Source of the DNA: Clostridiales bacterium
GTDB taxonomy: Bacteria > Bacillota > Clostridia > Oscillospirales > Oscillospiraceae
NCBI GenBank assembly: GCA_022764045.1
Contig: JALERU010000064.1
Coordinates: 1-35,961, forward strand
Reading direction: 5' to 3'
DNA length: 35,961 bases
Part shown: positions 14,859 through 20,690 of the stretch, piece after piece
Layout of the letters: the number at the start of each line of letters is the position of its first letter
Numbering within the stretch: the stretch's first letter is position 1
Notes under the pieces: generated by a model
Told to the model about the DNA's origin: nothing
Databases searched by the model: none
What the model saw: only the letters and a program-made list of their open reading frames with translations
Position numbers and translations under genes: made by a program

Positions 14859-15349
14859 AGAGAAAGCTGACCAGACGACATAAACTTGCCATCGCGGAGC
14901 TGGCCATCGCCCTGGCCATCGGCCTGGCCTTCTTCTGCCCCCGTACCTTCAGCGGGGCCATGGGCGGGTCCTTTGACCCGGCGGAGATGGTCCAGGCCCA
15001 GGTCCTGCTCCAGGGCACCGGCGAGAAGGCCGGGGACGACCGCACCATCACCCTCACCCCCGGCCAGCCGGCCTATGAGACCCTTGCGGGGATGCTGGAG
15101 GACAAGCTCTATTTCCCCTATTATACCGACAGCACAACCCGTGACGTCACCCTGGACTACTGGGTGACCATCCTCTTCACCCAGCCCGACGGCAAGGGCG
15201 TGCGCACCTATGCCTTCTCCGGCTCCCGCGCCATCGACACCGCCGGAGAGGACACCCGAGACCGCTCCTTCCAGCTCAGCGACGGCCTGGCATTCCAGCA
15301 AGGGGTGCTGGACTTTTTGCTGGAACAGGAGTACACTACTGGGGAGTGA
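14855..15349 (+). CDS. Membrane-anchored protein, paralogue 3 of 3 (unknown)
   Basis: The third paralogue has 164 residues. A basic start (KRKLTRRHK) and a transmembrane helix at about 11-27 lead to FCPRTFSGAMGGSFDPAEM. Then come PGQPAYETLAGMLE, VTLDYWVTILF, YAFSGSRAID and QQGVLDFLL. AMGGSFDPAEM aligns with ALGGGFDTAEV of gene 1. The ATG overlaps the gene 2 stop, with GAGGAG nine bases upstream inside gene 2, so translation is coupled. A minus-oriented A repeat begins a few bases after the stop. No catalytic motif or metal-binding pattern is visible. Confidence 0.8.
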   Translation: MKRKLTRRHKLAIAELAIALAIGLAFFCPRTFSGAMGGSFDPAEMVQAQVLLQGTGEKAGDDRTITLTPGQPAYETLAGMLEDKLYFPYYTDSTTRDVTLDYWVTILFTQPDGKGVRTYAFSGSRAIDTAGEDTRDRSFQLSDGLAFQQGVLDFLLEQEYTTGE

Positions 15350-15354
15350 GGGAA

Positions 15355-15525
15355 GGGATTGACAAACCATGTGTGGCTTATGTAGAAAACTACCGTAGCA
15401 AAAATCCCAACGCAGCATAGCACGTAGGCTTCCCCTTGGGGGGAAGCTGTCAGCGCAGCTGACTGATGAGGGGGCGATTTCGTAATGACGGAGGGTAGAC
15501 GAATCCCGTTGCCACCTTACGCCGG
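15355..15525 (-). repeat. Repeat family A, copy A6 (partial)
   Basis: Read on the minus strand it has the first half of the unit (CATCGCCCCCTCATC, GTCAGC/GCTGAC hairpin, CTTCCCC palindrome, TACGTGC…GTTTTCTACATAAGCC) and then stops at the start of the third palindrome. It is tandem with A5. Confidence 0.8.
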
Positions 15526-15790
15526 TGCGACTATTACCCACGCTGAGGAATCCTCAACGCTCGCCCTCATCCGACCCGGCCCCTACGGGTCCGGCCCACC
15601 TTCAGAGCTAAGGTAGAATTGATTTGATATCCAACTGTCCCCCGGACAGTTGGACCCCCAGGGGAAGGCGATTGGCAAGACCTGAAAGATATCCTTTCAT
15701 TTACGAAAGGCTTCCCCTCGGTGGGAAGCTGACTGATGATGGGGCAATCTCGTCGTGACGGCGGGTAGAAGGATATCGTTACCACCCCCT
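15526..15790 (-). repeat. Repeat family A, copy A5, with nested mini-insert
   Basis: A minus-oriented unit whose CCTTCCCC-GGGGAAGG palindrome is interrupted at 15604-15654 by a mini-insert. The insert has a TCCAACTGTCC/GGACAGTTGGA hairpin (15630-15654) plus about 26 bases. The same insert sits at the same place in copy A7. Confidence 0.8.
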
Positions 15791-15793
15791 CAA

Positions 15794-15975
15794 AAGCGTC
15801 GCAGACTTCCACCGCCCGCAGGCGGCGGAACAAAATCAAATCATTTTTTCGCCGGCTCCGCCGGTGAAAAAATTCTTCTCAGTCCGGGAGTGCCTGGCTC
15901 CGCCAGGCGCGGTTCGGACTGCATCCCCCAATTTTGGGAGCCCAGCGAAGCGGGTCCCAAAATTCATACCTTTTA
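15794..15975 (+). repeat. Repeat family B, copy B1, plus hairpins before aspS
   Basis: AGCGTCGCAGACTTCC is followed by a CCGCC/GGCGG hairpin, AAAATCAAATCATTTTTTCG and a CGCCGGC/GCCGGTG hairpin ending GAAAAAATTCTTCTCA. Two more stems follow: GTCCG/CGGAC around GCCTGGC/GCCAGGC (15888-15920), and AATTTTGGGA/TCCCAAAATT (15931-15964), which ends 15 bases before the chosen aspS start. No gene is visible. Confidence 0.8.
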
Positions 15976-15978
15976 GGA

Positions 15979-17790
15979 GTGAATCAAAAGGACAATCTGC
16001 AAAACTTCCGCCGCACCAACTACTGCGGCACCTTCACCGCCGCCAACATCGGCCAGGAGATCTCCGTCTGCGGCTGGGTCCAGCGCCAGCGGAACCTGGG
16101 CGGCCTGATCTTCGTGGACCTGCGGGACCGCACCGGCCTGCTCCAGCTGTCCTTTGACGACAGCACCCCCAAGGACATCTTTGAAAAGGCCGCCTCCCTC
16201 CGGGGGGAATACGTCATCGCCGCCAAGGGCCTGGTCCGGGAGCGGGAGTCCAAGAACCCCGACCTGCCCACCGGCGACATTGAGGTGAAGGTCACCGAGC
16301 TCCGCCTGCTGGCCAAGGCCGAGACGCCCCCCTTCGAGATCGTGGAGAACTCCGACGTGAAGGACGCCGTCCGCCTGAAATACCGCTACCTGGACCTCCG
16401 CCGCCCCGACATGCAGCGGATGATCGCCCTGCGCCACAAGATCGTGAAAATCTGCCGGGACTACTTCGACGAGGAGGGCTTTTTGGAGATCGAAACCCCC
16501 ATCCTCACCAAATCCACCCCCGAGGGCGCCCGGGACTATCTGGTTCCCTCCCGGGTCCACCCCGGCAAGTTCTATGCCCTGCCCCAGTCCCCCCAGCAGT
16601 ATAAGCAGTTGCTAATGCTCTCAGGCTTCGACCGCTATTTCCAGATCGCCCGCTGCTTCCGGGACGAGGACCTCCGGGCCGACCGCCAGCCCGAGTTCAC
16701 CCAGATCGACCTGGAAATGTCCTTCTTGGACGAGGAGCAGATTCAGACCATCCAAGAGGGCTTCCTGAAGCGGGTCTTCCGGGAGATCCTGAATGTGGAG
16801 GTCCAGACCCCCTTCCTGCGCATGCCCTGGCGGGAAGCCATGGACCGCTTCGGCTCGGACAAGCCCGACATGCGCTTCGGCTTTGAGCTGAAGGATATCT
16901 CCGACATCGTGAAGGACTGCGGCTTTGGCGTCTTCTCCAGCGCCGTCCAGGGGGGCGGCTCCGTCCGCCTCATCAACGTGGACGGCCACGCCAAGGACTT
17001 CCCCCGGAAGAAGATCGACAAGCTGGGGGACTTCGTCAAGACCTACAAGGCCAAGGGCCTGGCCTGGGCCCGGATGCTGGACGGCAAGGTGACCTCCTCC
17101 TATCAGAAGTTCCTCACCGAGGAGGAAAACGCCGCCATCCTGGCGCGGGCTGGCGCCAAGGACGGGGACCTGATCCTTATCGTGGGCGACGTAAAGGACG
17201 AGGTGGTCTTCGCCTCCCTGGGCGCCCTGCGCATCGAGTGCGCCAAGCAGCTGGACATCCTGGACCCCATGGACTTCAAGTTCCTGTGGGTCACCGAGTT
17301 CCCCATGTTCGAGTGGTCCGAAGAGGAGGGCCGCTACCAGGCCATGCACCACCCCTTCACCGCCCCCATGGTCGAGGACGAGGACAAGATGCTCACCGAC
17401 AAGGCAAACTGCCGGGCCCGGGCCTACGATATCGTCCTCAACGGCACCGAGCTGGGCGGCGGCTCCATCCGAATCAACACCCCCGAGATGCAGACCAAGG
17501 CCTTCGAAGCCCTGGGCATCTCCGATGAGGACATCCAGGAGCGCTTCGGCCACCTGGTGGGCGCCTTCCAGTACGGCGCGCCCCCCCACGGCGGCCTGGC
17601 CTACGGCCTGGACCGCCTGGTCATGCTCATGACCGGCGCCAGCTCCATCCGCGACGTCATCGCCTTCCCCAAGGTCCAAAACGCCTCCGACCTGATGATG
17701 AACTGCCCGGACGTGGTGGATCAGAAGCAGTTGGACGATTTGGCGATTGCGGTGACGAGAGTAGAGGAAGAAGCTGCCGAGGAAGAATAA
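15979..17790 (+). CDS. aspS: Aspartyl-tRNA synthetase
   Basis: The 603-residue bacterial-type AspRS has an N-terminal OB-fold anticodon domain (RRTNYCGTF…VCGWVQRQRNLGGLIFVDLRDRTG), class II motif 1 (FLEIETPILTKSTPEGARDYLVPSR), motif 2 (FDRYFQIARCFRDEDLRADRQPEFTQID), the bacterial GAD insertion (about residues 285-415) and motif 3 (GGLAYGLDRLVMLMTG). No ATG precedes the conserved region. The best in-frame start is GTG 15979, directly after TTTTAGGA, which is too close for a normal ribosome binding site. The last 23 codons and the trailer are repeated 224 bp downstream, with seven synonymous codon changes and no amino-acid change. Confidence 0.95.
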   Translation: MNQKDNLQNFRRTNYCGTFTAANIGQEISVCGWVQRQRNLGGLIFVDLRDRTGLLQLSFDDSTPKDIFEKAASLRGEYVIAAKGLVRERESKNPDLPTGDIEVKVTELRLLAKAETPPFEIVENSDVKDAVRLKYRYLDLRRPDMQRMIALRHKIVKICRDYFDEEGFLEIETPILTKSTPEGARDYLVPSRVHPGKFYALPQSPQQYKQLLMLSGFDRYFQIARCFRDEDLRADRQPEFTQIDLEMSFLDEEQIQTIQEGFLKRVFREILNVEVQTPFLRMPWREAMDRFGSDKPDMRFGFELKDISDIVKDCGFGVFSSAVQGGGSVRLINVDGHAKDFPRKKIDKLGDFVKTYKAKGLAWARMLDGKVTSSYQKFLTEEENAAILARAGAKDGDLILIVGDVKDEVVFASLGALRIECAKQLDILDPMDFKFLWVTEFPMFEWSEEEGRYQAMHHPFTAPMVEDEDKMLTDKANCRARAYDIVLNGTELGGGSIRINTPEMQTKAFEALGISDEDIQERFGHLVGAFQYGAPPHGGLAYGLDRLVMLMTGASSIRDVIAFPKVQNASDLMMNCPDVVDQKQLDDLAIAVTRVEEEAAEEE

Positions 17791-17856
17791 CCTTCCCCAG
17801 CTTCTGATCCACCACCCAAGCGTTTTGCCTTCGGCAAAACCTTGCCGCAGGCGGAA
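17718..17856 (+). repeat. Direct repeat, aspS tail copy 1 (gene end plus trailer)
   Basis: These 139 bp recur at 17942-18080. They include 23 coding codons, the stop, the trailer CCTTCCCCAGCTTCTG…CCAAG and hairpin GTTTTGCC/GGCAAAAC (17822-17840). Coding differences are all synonymous. Confidence 0.93.
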
Positions 17857-17941
17857 TTCATTTCCGCCGAGGAAGTCAAATCGACCACCGGGGTTCCCCG
17901 CCCGACCACCGGGGTTCCCCGCCCGGCCAGCCGGGCGGGGC
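17857..17941 (+). repeat. Tail-associated hairpin element, aspS version
   Basis: With the preceding bases it forms hairpins GTTTTGCC/GGCAAAAC, GGCGGAA/TTCCGCC, CGGGG/CCCCG (present twice in a 21-bp direct repeat at 17882-17902 and 17903-17923) and CCCGGC/GCCGGG. It is homologous to 8614-8739 after serS. Confidence 0.8.
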
Positions 17942-18014
17942 GGATCAGAAGCAGCTGGATGATTTGGCCATTGCGGTAACTCGGGTAGAAGAAGAAGCTG
18001 CCGAGGAAGAATAA
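17942..18014 (+). pseudogene. Orphan aspS 3' fragment (tail copy 2)
   Basis: The fragment encodes the same 23 C-terminal residues and TAA stop as aspS, with seven codons changed synonymously (Leu, Asp, Ala, Val, Thr, Arg, Glu). It has no start codon or ribosome binding site. It is followed by the same trailer and hairpin as copy 1 up to 18080, where homology ends in the middle of the next hairpin. Confidence 0.85.
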
Positions 18015-18094
18015 CCTTCCCCGGCTTCTGATCCACCACCCAAGCGTTTTGCCTACGGTAAAACCTTGCCGCAGGCGGAAAAACAGAGTAAGCG

Positions 18095-18133
18095 AAAAGC
18101 CGGCTCCCCGATTATCTCGGAGGGCCGGCTTTT
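18095..18133 (+). terminator. Terminator after the aspS tail region
   Basis: AAAAGCCGGC pairs with GCCGGCTTTT around a partly paired loop, with a T run at the end. It separates the aspS unit from the small-peptide locus promoter at 18152. Confidence 0.88.
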
Positions 18134-18151
18134 CCCTGCCACAGCCTGTGA

Positions 18152-18181
18152 TTGACAGGCTATGACAGGGTATGATAAACT
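18152..18181 (+). promoter_or_regulatory. Sense promoter of small-peptide locus 1
   Basis: TTGACA (18152-18157) and TAAACT (18176-18181) are 18 bases apart; the predicted start is A18188. The -35 box sits in an AGCCTGT/ACAGGCT dyad. Locus 2 has the same arrangement (TTGACA-18-TACACT). Confidence 0.78.
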
Positions 18182-18244
18182 TTGCGCAAGGGCACCGTTG
18201 CATTCGGTGGTTGGCCACTTCCCTTTTGAAGGGAGGTGCTGCGA

Positions 18245-18328
18245 ATGGGCGACTTCGGAAAGCAATTTCTGCGGTTTGTAATATGCCTGGTCTTTTTGGC
18301 CTACATATTCACCCAAAAAGCGTGCTGA
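18245..18328 (+). CDS. 27-residue hydrophobic peptide, candidate type I toxin, copy 1
   Basis: The peptide begins MGDFGKQFLRF, continues with one hydrophobic segment (about residues 8-23) and ends QKAC. GGGAGG is eight bases before the ATG, an excellent ribosome binding site. That site is buried in a CACTTCCC/GGGAGGTG hairpin (18216-18238), so translation should be restrained. The second locus encodes a peptide identical at 21 of 27 positions, with four synonymous sense-codon changes and mostly hydrophobic-for-hydrophobic substitutions, so the reading frame is under selection. Short membrane peptides with a masked start and an opposing promoter are the pattern of type I toxins. I do not recognise the sequence as Fst, TxpA, BsrG or Ldr. 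It could instead be a regulatory or leader peptide. Confidence 0.72.
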   Translation: MGDFGKQFLRFVICLVFLAYIFTQKAC

Positions 18329-18412
18329 CCGCTCGGCGGACATCCAAGCGGTCAGCATAAGTAGTTTTTGTTGATGGTTTAGGGCTGACCGCCGTTGCAG
18401 CGGTGTCCCCTT
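18315..18412 (-). ncRNA. Predicted antisense RNA of small-peptide locus 1
   Basis: A minus-strand promoter (18419-18448) predicts a start at 18412. The RNA would open with a hairpin (ACCGC/GCGGT, loop TGCAACG) and run to the hairpin GCTGACCGCT/AGCGGTCAGC (18324-18356), followed on this strand by TTTTT, giving about 98 bases. It overlaps the 3' end of the sense RNA by about 55 bases. Its loop TGCAA can pair with the loop TTGCA of the sense leader. Confidence 0.6.
18324..18369. terminator. Putative bidirectional terminator of small-peptide locus 1
   Basis: A perfect 10-bp stem, GCTGACCGCT (18324-18333) and AGCGGTCAGC (18347-18356), overlaps the peptide stop codon. A run of five A precedes it and five T follow at 18365-18369, so both convergent transcripts could end here. 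The spacing to the T run (four to eight bases) is looser than in strong terminators. Confidence 0.5.
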
Positions 18413-18418
18413 ATGAAT

Positions 18419-18448
18419 ATGATAGCATCCCGTGCCTCCCTCTGTCAA
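18419..18448 (-). promoter_or_regulatory. Antisense promoter of small-peptide locus 1
   Basis: On the minus strand, TTGACA (18443-18448) and TATCAT (18419-18424) are 18 bases apart. The same boxes occur at locus 2. It points toward the peptide gene, and the xre gene reads toward it from 18468. Confidence 0.78.
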
Positions 18449-18467
18449 GAGGGGGGATTTTTCATAT

Positions 18468-18698
18468 CTACTTCCCCCTAACGCCAGGCGGATAGGGGGT
18501 ACAGACATCCGTCAAACCCAGCAAATAATCCACACTGGTGTGGTAATACCGGGCCAGCTGGACCAAAACCTCTGTGGGAATGTCCCGCCGGCCCAATTCG
18601 TAATAGGAATAGCACACCTGGGAGCAATTCAAATAGTCCGCCAAATCCTTCTGCCGAAGGTCTCGATCCTCCCGCAGGTCCCGAAGTCTGTTGTACAT
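18468..18698 (-). CDS. XRE-family helix-turn-helix regulator
   Basis: The 76-residue single-domain DNA-binding protein starts MYNRLRDLREDRDLRQKDLADYL. The helix-turn-helix spans about residues 16-37 (QKDLADYLNCSQVCYSYYELG), with the usual family ending PTEVLVQLARYYHTSVDYLLGL. AGGAGG lies ten bases before the ATG; longer in-frame starts run into the operator and are rejected. It is divergent from the lipoprotein gene at 18846, and a 14-bp inverted repeat sits in the shared promoter region. It probably represses itself and/or that gene. The region is more AT-rich than the flanking genes. Confidence 0.88.
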   Translation of the reverse strand: MYNRLRDLREDRDLRQKDLADYLNCSQVCYSYYELGRRDIPTEVLVQLARYYHTSVDYLLGLTDVCTPYPPGVRGK

Positions 18699-18743
18699 AG
18701 CTGTGTACCCTCCTGCTGGGTCGTTGATACACAAAAGTATACG

Positions 18744-18785
18744 TATAACAATTTGTTCTATTGACATATAAAACAAATTGTTATA
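18744..18785. promoter_or_regulatory. Operator-like inverted repeat between xre and the lipoprotein gene
   Basis: Perfect 14-bp arms TATAACAATTTGTT (18744-18757) and AACAAATTGTTATA (18772-18785) are separated by 14 bases. The right arm lies between the -35 and -10 boxes of the plus-strand promoter, an ideal repressor site. Confidence 0.7.
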
Positions 18786-18789
18786 AACT
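18761..18789 (+). promoter_or_regulatory. Promoter of the lipoprotein gene
   Basis: TTGACA (18761-18766) and TAAACT (18784-18789) have 17-base spacing and overlap the operator-like inverted repeat. Confidence 0.8.
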
Positions 18790-18845
18790 GGAGGAAACCA
18801 CGCATCGCTTGTCAGCGGGTTTGGTAGAAAAGAGGAGGATGTTCC

Positions 18846-19871
18846 ATGAAAAAGAAGAAAGTATTCTTAATCGTGCTTGTTGTCATCATAGCGGTTATGC
18901 TTGTAAAGTGCTCTGGTGGCGGCAACAAGGGGAAGCTTGTATCGAACTCCGAGTGGAACGAAACAAAAATTGGGCGGATGCTGCCTTATCCCGGACCAAA
19001 GAAAATGGATATCCGCATAGATAGTGAGGAAAGCTTTCGTGTGGATGTAAAAAAGTATTCACAAGAAAAACAGGAAACCTACTTTGAAAAATGCGAAGAA
19101 GTGGGATTTACCACGGATGTGAAAAAGGAAAACAATCAGTATAGCGCTTACACCGAGGATGGATATCGCCTTCAGTTATTTTTCAGCGATTACGATAATG
19201 AAATGACCATTGACCTGAGCGCACCCATAGAAATGAGTGAGCTCAAGTGGCCATCCAGCGAGATCGGGAAACAGCTTCCTGTGCCAAAATCTAAGGTTGG
19301 GAACATCAAGATAGAGAGCGCAAGCCAGTTGTCTATTTATGTGGGAGAAACTTCTCAGGGCGACTACGAGGCCTATGTTGAAGCCTGTGCAGAAAAGGGC
19401 TTTACGGAAGGCTATAGCAGGGACGATGATTACTACCATGCCAAAAATGCAGGGGGATATTCTCTCTCCTTGAAATATGAGGGCTATAATACCATGAAGA
19501 TTGAACTTTATGGAGACCGAACCAGCGGAAGCCTTGAAGAGGAAATGAAAGAACCCGAGGAGACAGAGAAGCCGAAACCAGAAAAATCCCCGGAGAGCAG
19601 CGGCAATGAGAGCGCAGTTGATCCCGACCTGAAAGCATTCTTGGATGAATATGAGGCATTCATGGATCAGTATGTCGAGTTTATGAAAAAGTATGCCGAG
19701 TCAGATGACACGGCAGGGATGCTTGCCGATTACACAAAAATGATGAAGCAATACGCAGAGTTTGCGGAAAAAGCGGACCAATATGAGGAAGGTGAACTGT
19801 CCACAGCGGATCTCGCCTATTATCTGGAGGTAAGCAACCGAATCAACCAGAAATTATTGGAGATTGCATAA
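18846..19871 (+). CDS. Secreted or lipid-anchored protein with two repeated domains and a helical C-terminus
   Basis: The protein has 341 residues. A KKKK start and hydrophobic stretch end at Cys22 (VMLVKCSGG); lysine just before the cysteine is unusual for a lipobox. Two related domains follow (about residues 36-125 and 133-223). They share the pattern W…IG..LP.P…I.I.S…V.V…Y.E.C.E.GFT…GY.L.L…N.M.I.L. A Glu/Pro/Lys-rich linker (224-258) leads to a helical, Tyr/Met-rich tail (YEAFMDQYVEFMKKYAES). The tail resembles DUF6591-type proteins of gut Firmicutes, an assignment from memory. AGGAGG stands seven bases before the ATG. Codon use is clearly more A/T-rich than in neighbouring genes, which suggests recent transfer. 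It is divergent from an XRE regulator sharing its operator. Confidence 0.8.
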   Translation: MKKKKVFLIVLVVIIAVMLVKCSGGGNKGKLVSNSEWNETKIGRMLPYPGPKKMDIRIDSEESFRVDVKKYSQEKQETYFEKCEEVGFTTDVKKENNQYSAYTEDGYRLQLFFSDYDNEMTIDLSAPIEMSELKWPSSEIGKQLPVPKSKVGNIKIESASQLSIYVGETSQGDYEAYVEACAEKGFTEGYSRDDDYYHAKNAGGYSLSLKYEGYNTMKIELYGDRTSGSLEEEMKEPEETEKPKPEKSPESSGNESAVDPDLKAFLDEYEAFMDQYVEFMKKYAESDDTAGMLADYTKMMKQYAEFAEKADQYEEGELSTADLAYYLEVSNRINQKLLEIA

Positions 19872-19929
19872 AATTGCATTCCCTAAAAGACGGACAGAGG
19901 AAAGACTGTCCAAAGCGCGCCGGAGGATA

Positions 19930-20237
19930 GGTGGGTGCGTCTATTCCCTGCGCTGTGGAATCCTCCGGGCTCACCCTCATCCGATTCGGCCTTCGACCGG
20001 CCCACCTTCAGAGCTGAGGAAGAATTGATTTGATCTCCAACTGTCCGGGGGACAGTTGGACCCCCAGGGAAAGGCGATTGGCAAGCCCTGTGGGGCTTAT
20101 GCAGAAAATTATTGTAGTAATCACCCCAACGTAGCATAGCACGTAGGCTTCCCCTTGGGGGGAAGCTGGCACCGAAGGTGACTGATGAGGGGGCGATTTC
20201 GTAGTGACGGTGGGTAGAGGAATCCCGTTGCCACCTT
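19930..20237 (-). repeat. Repeat family A, copy A7, with nested mini-insert
   Basis: A minus-oriented full unit tandem with A8. The mini-insert with hairpin TCCAACTGTCC/GGACAGTTGGA (20036-20060) interrupts the same palindrome as in A5. The variable hairpin is GTCACC/GGTGCC. Confidence 0.83.
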
Positions 20238-20555
20238 ACCCCGGTGGGTCTATTACCCACGCCGAGGAATCCTCCAGGCCCGCCCTCATCCGACCCGGCC
20301 TTCGGCCGGCCCACCTTCCCCCCCAGGGGAAGGCGATTGGCAAAGCCTGTATGGCTTATTGTAGAAAAATACCGTATCAATCCCCCCAAGGTAGCATAGC
20401 ACGCAGGCTTCCCCTCGGGGGTCGAACTGTCCGGGGGACAGTTCGATTTAATCCAATGCGAAGCACCTTAAACCATAGCTGTCAGCGCAGCTGACGGATG
20501 AGGGAGCGATATGGTATATCGGCGAATAGAAGAATCCTCCTGCACCCATCCAGGA
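20238..20555 (-). repeat. Repeat family A, copy A8, with a different nested insert
   Basis: A minus-oriented full unit upstream of the MATE gene. Its CTTCCCC palindrome is interrupted at 20420-20478 by an insert with hairpin TCGAACTGTCC/GGACAGTTCGA and the tail AATCCAATGCGAAGCACC…ACCATAG. The tail recurs almost exactly at 32964-32995. Confidence 0.83.
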
Positions 20556-20600
20556 ATCCCAAGGTTAACTGCCGCTGGCCCGGCGATTTTTCCAGAAAAC

Positions 20601-20629
20601 TTGCCACAGTTTCCTTATCGTGCTATAAT
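20601..20629 (+). promoter_or_regulatory. Promoter of the MATE gene
   Basis: TTGCCA (20601-20606) and TATAAT (20624-20629) are 17 bases apart, about 60 bases before the start codon. Confidence 0.82.
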
Positions 20630-20690
20630 CTAAACCTGTTCGACAAATCACGGGGCCACCCATCCCAGGCCCAGGACAGGAGGAAGCACC

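Noticed and set aside
18152-18448. Transposon-like element with terminal inverted repeats
   Set aside because: The ends are inverted and similar, but each end is a promoter plus leader, no target duplication was visible, and the covarying stems fit an RNA-regulated locus better.
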